Of a stretch of 6,358 nucleotides of DNA, positions 6,107 to 6,358 are shown one piece after another. The translations under genes and the position numbers were made by a program. Location: NCBI GenBank assembly GCA_022511485.1, contig JAFLUJ010000333.1, positions 1 to 6,358 of the forward strand, in the 5' to 3' direction. The notes below the pieces were generated by a model. It saw only the letters and a program-made list of their open reading frames with translations. It was not told where the DNA came from and ran no database searches. Source of the DNA: Oscillospiraceae bacterium. Lineage in GTDB: Bacteria; Bacillota; Clostridia; Oscillospirales; Ruminococcaceae. How positions within the stretch are numbered: position 1 is the first letter of the stretch; the number at the start of each line of letters is the position of its first letter.

Positions 6107-6125
6107 TAGTATAAGTAATCAAGAC

Positions 6126-6170
6126 GATACCGTGTAAAGGCGAAAGATTTCCTATACACGGTATCCCTTT
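6126..6170 (+). terminator. Strong hairpin after cca, possible terminator
   Basis: GATACCGTGTA (6126-6136) pairs perfectly with TACACGGTATC (6155-6165). AGG/CCT (6138-6140 with 6151-6153) extends the stem past one mismatch to a 10-nt loop. It is followed by CCTTTCT, a poor U-tract. It is the best candidate for ending cca transcription before the tRNA promoter, but it could equally be another structural repeat. Confidence 0.45.
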
Positions 6171-6236
6171 CTGAGGGCGGGATTGGATTATTTGATTTCC
6201 TCAGAGAAAATTTTTAAAAAAATTTTTGGATATGTA
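6171..6236 (+). promoter_or_regulatory. Spacer with A/T-tract UP-like element ahead of the tRNA promoter
   Basis: This completes the 360-nt gene-free stretch between cca and the tRNA; no ORF of note is present. CTGAGG (6171-6176) and CCTCAG (6199-6204) can form a weak stem. Alternating A and T tracts at 6207-6227 lie about 45 to 65 nt upstream of the predicted start, where the alpha-subunit C-terminal domains of RNA polymerase bind UP elements of stable-RNA promoters. Confidence 0.45.
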
Positions 6237-6265
6237 TTGACAAATGATTTTATTTGTGATAAAAT
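6237..6265 (+). promoter_or_regulatory. Strong promoter of tRNA-Ser
   Basis: A perfect TTGACA -35 (6237-6242), a 17-nt spacer and TAAAAT -10 (6260-6265), with TG at 6257-6258 forming an extended -10. This is the strongest promoter in the window and fits a stable-RNA gene. The start is expected near 6272, about 26 nt before the tRNA. Confidence 0.85.
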
Positions 6266-6297
6266 GTATAAGTCGTTGGAAATTGGAGAGTTTATCG

Positions 6298-6358
6298 GGA
6301 GAGGTGTCCGAGTGGTTTAAGGAGCTGGTCTTGAAAACCAGTGATTCCGAAAGGGACC
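6298..6358 (+). tRNA. tRNA-Ser (anticodon UGA), 3' end cut by the window
   Basis: The acceptor strand GGAGAGG (6298-6304) is followed by the conserved UG at positions 8-9. The D-arm has the tRNA-Ser hallmark CCGAGTGGTTTAAGG, and the anticodon stem CTGGT/ACCAG closes the loop CTTGAAA. The anticodon TGA lies at 6332-6334 and reads UCA and related serine codons. The long variable arm typical of tRNA-Ser begins at about 6342 (TTCCGAAAGGGA) before the window ends. The T-arm, the acceptor 3' strand and any encoded CCA are not visible. Confidence 0.95.

Larger units (their letters stand above)
5922..6114. repeat. 193-bp palindromic element, two tandem four-way-junction structures with terminal inverted repeats
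   Basis: The 45-base left end (5922-5966) aligns with the reverse complement of the right end (6070-6114). The first 29 positions hold about 22 matches. Inside lie six adjoining hairpins, five with 3-nt loops, in two groups of three, each group enclosed by a closing stem. It has no room for a protein. The size, the imperfect terminal inverted repeats and the intergenic site suggest a MITE-like or other dispersed palindromic element. A structured RNA or a transcription-ending module is also possible. No clear target-site duplication is visible. It begins inside the 3' end of cca. Structure is seen directly; mobility is inference. Confidence 0.7.

Overview
The window looks like chromosomal DNA from a low-to-mid-GC Gram-positive anaerobe of the Clostridia, most likely a Ruminococcus-like Oscillospiraceae. 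The reasons are AGGAGG-type ribosome binding sites, TTGaca/TATAAT promoters, a DUF1540 protein, intracellular carbohydrate enzymes and a CCA enzyme with an HD domain. The genus is inferred from protein style only. No phage, plasmid or CRISPR genes are visible.

Left part (1-2206, minus strand): a leftward cluster starts from a good promoter at 2178-2206. It passes through a structured leader of about 110 nt, a 92-residue single-span membrane protein (1781-2059), the translation-associated ATPase YchF (659-1753) and, 72 nt further on, the first 195 codons of a glycoside hydrolase-like protein (1-586) that runs off the window edge. That last protein carries a GH26-like HExxGxW motif and has no signal peptide.

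Middle (2255-4329): a divergent promoter drives a cytoplasmic GH13 alpha-glucan hydrolase (2329-4074). It has an unusual C-terminal extension: a Pro/Glu/Gln-rich linker followed by a DUF1653-like domain. A strong intrinsic terminator (4091-4128) separates it from a convergent 58-residue Cys-rich DUF1540 gene (4153-4329, minus).

Right part (4520-6358, plus strand): a near-consensus promoter drives cca, the CCA-adding tRNA nucleotidyltransferase (4600-5937). Its last codons and stop codon merge into a remarkable 193-bp palindromic element (about 5922-6114). The element has imperfect terminal inverted repeats of about 45 bp and consists of two back-to-back predicted four-way junctions, each with a closing stem around three hairpins. 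A further 11-bp hairpin (6126-6165) follows, then a very strong promoter with an A/T-tract UP-like element, and the 5' part of a tRNA-Ser(UGA) gene cut by the window edge.

The confidently recognised genes are mostly housekeeping: YchF, CCA enzyme and tRNA. The parts most worth a second look are the twin-cloverleaf element fused to the end of cca, the GH13-DUF1653 fusion, and the unknown membrane protein with its structured leader ahead of ychF.
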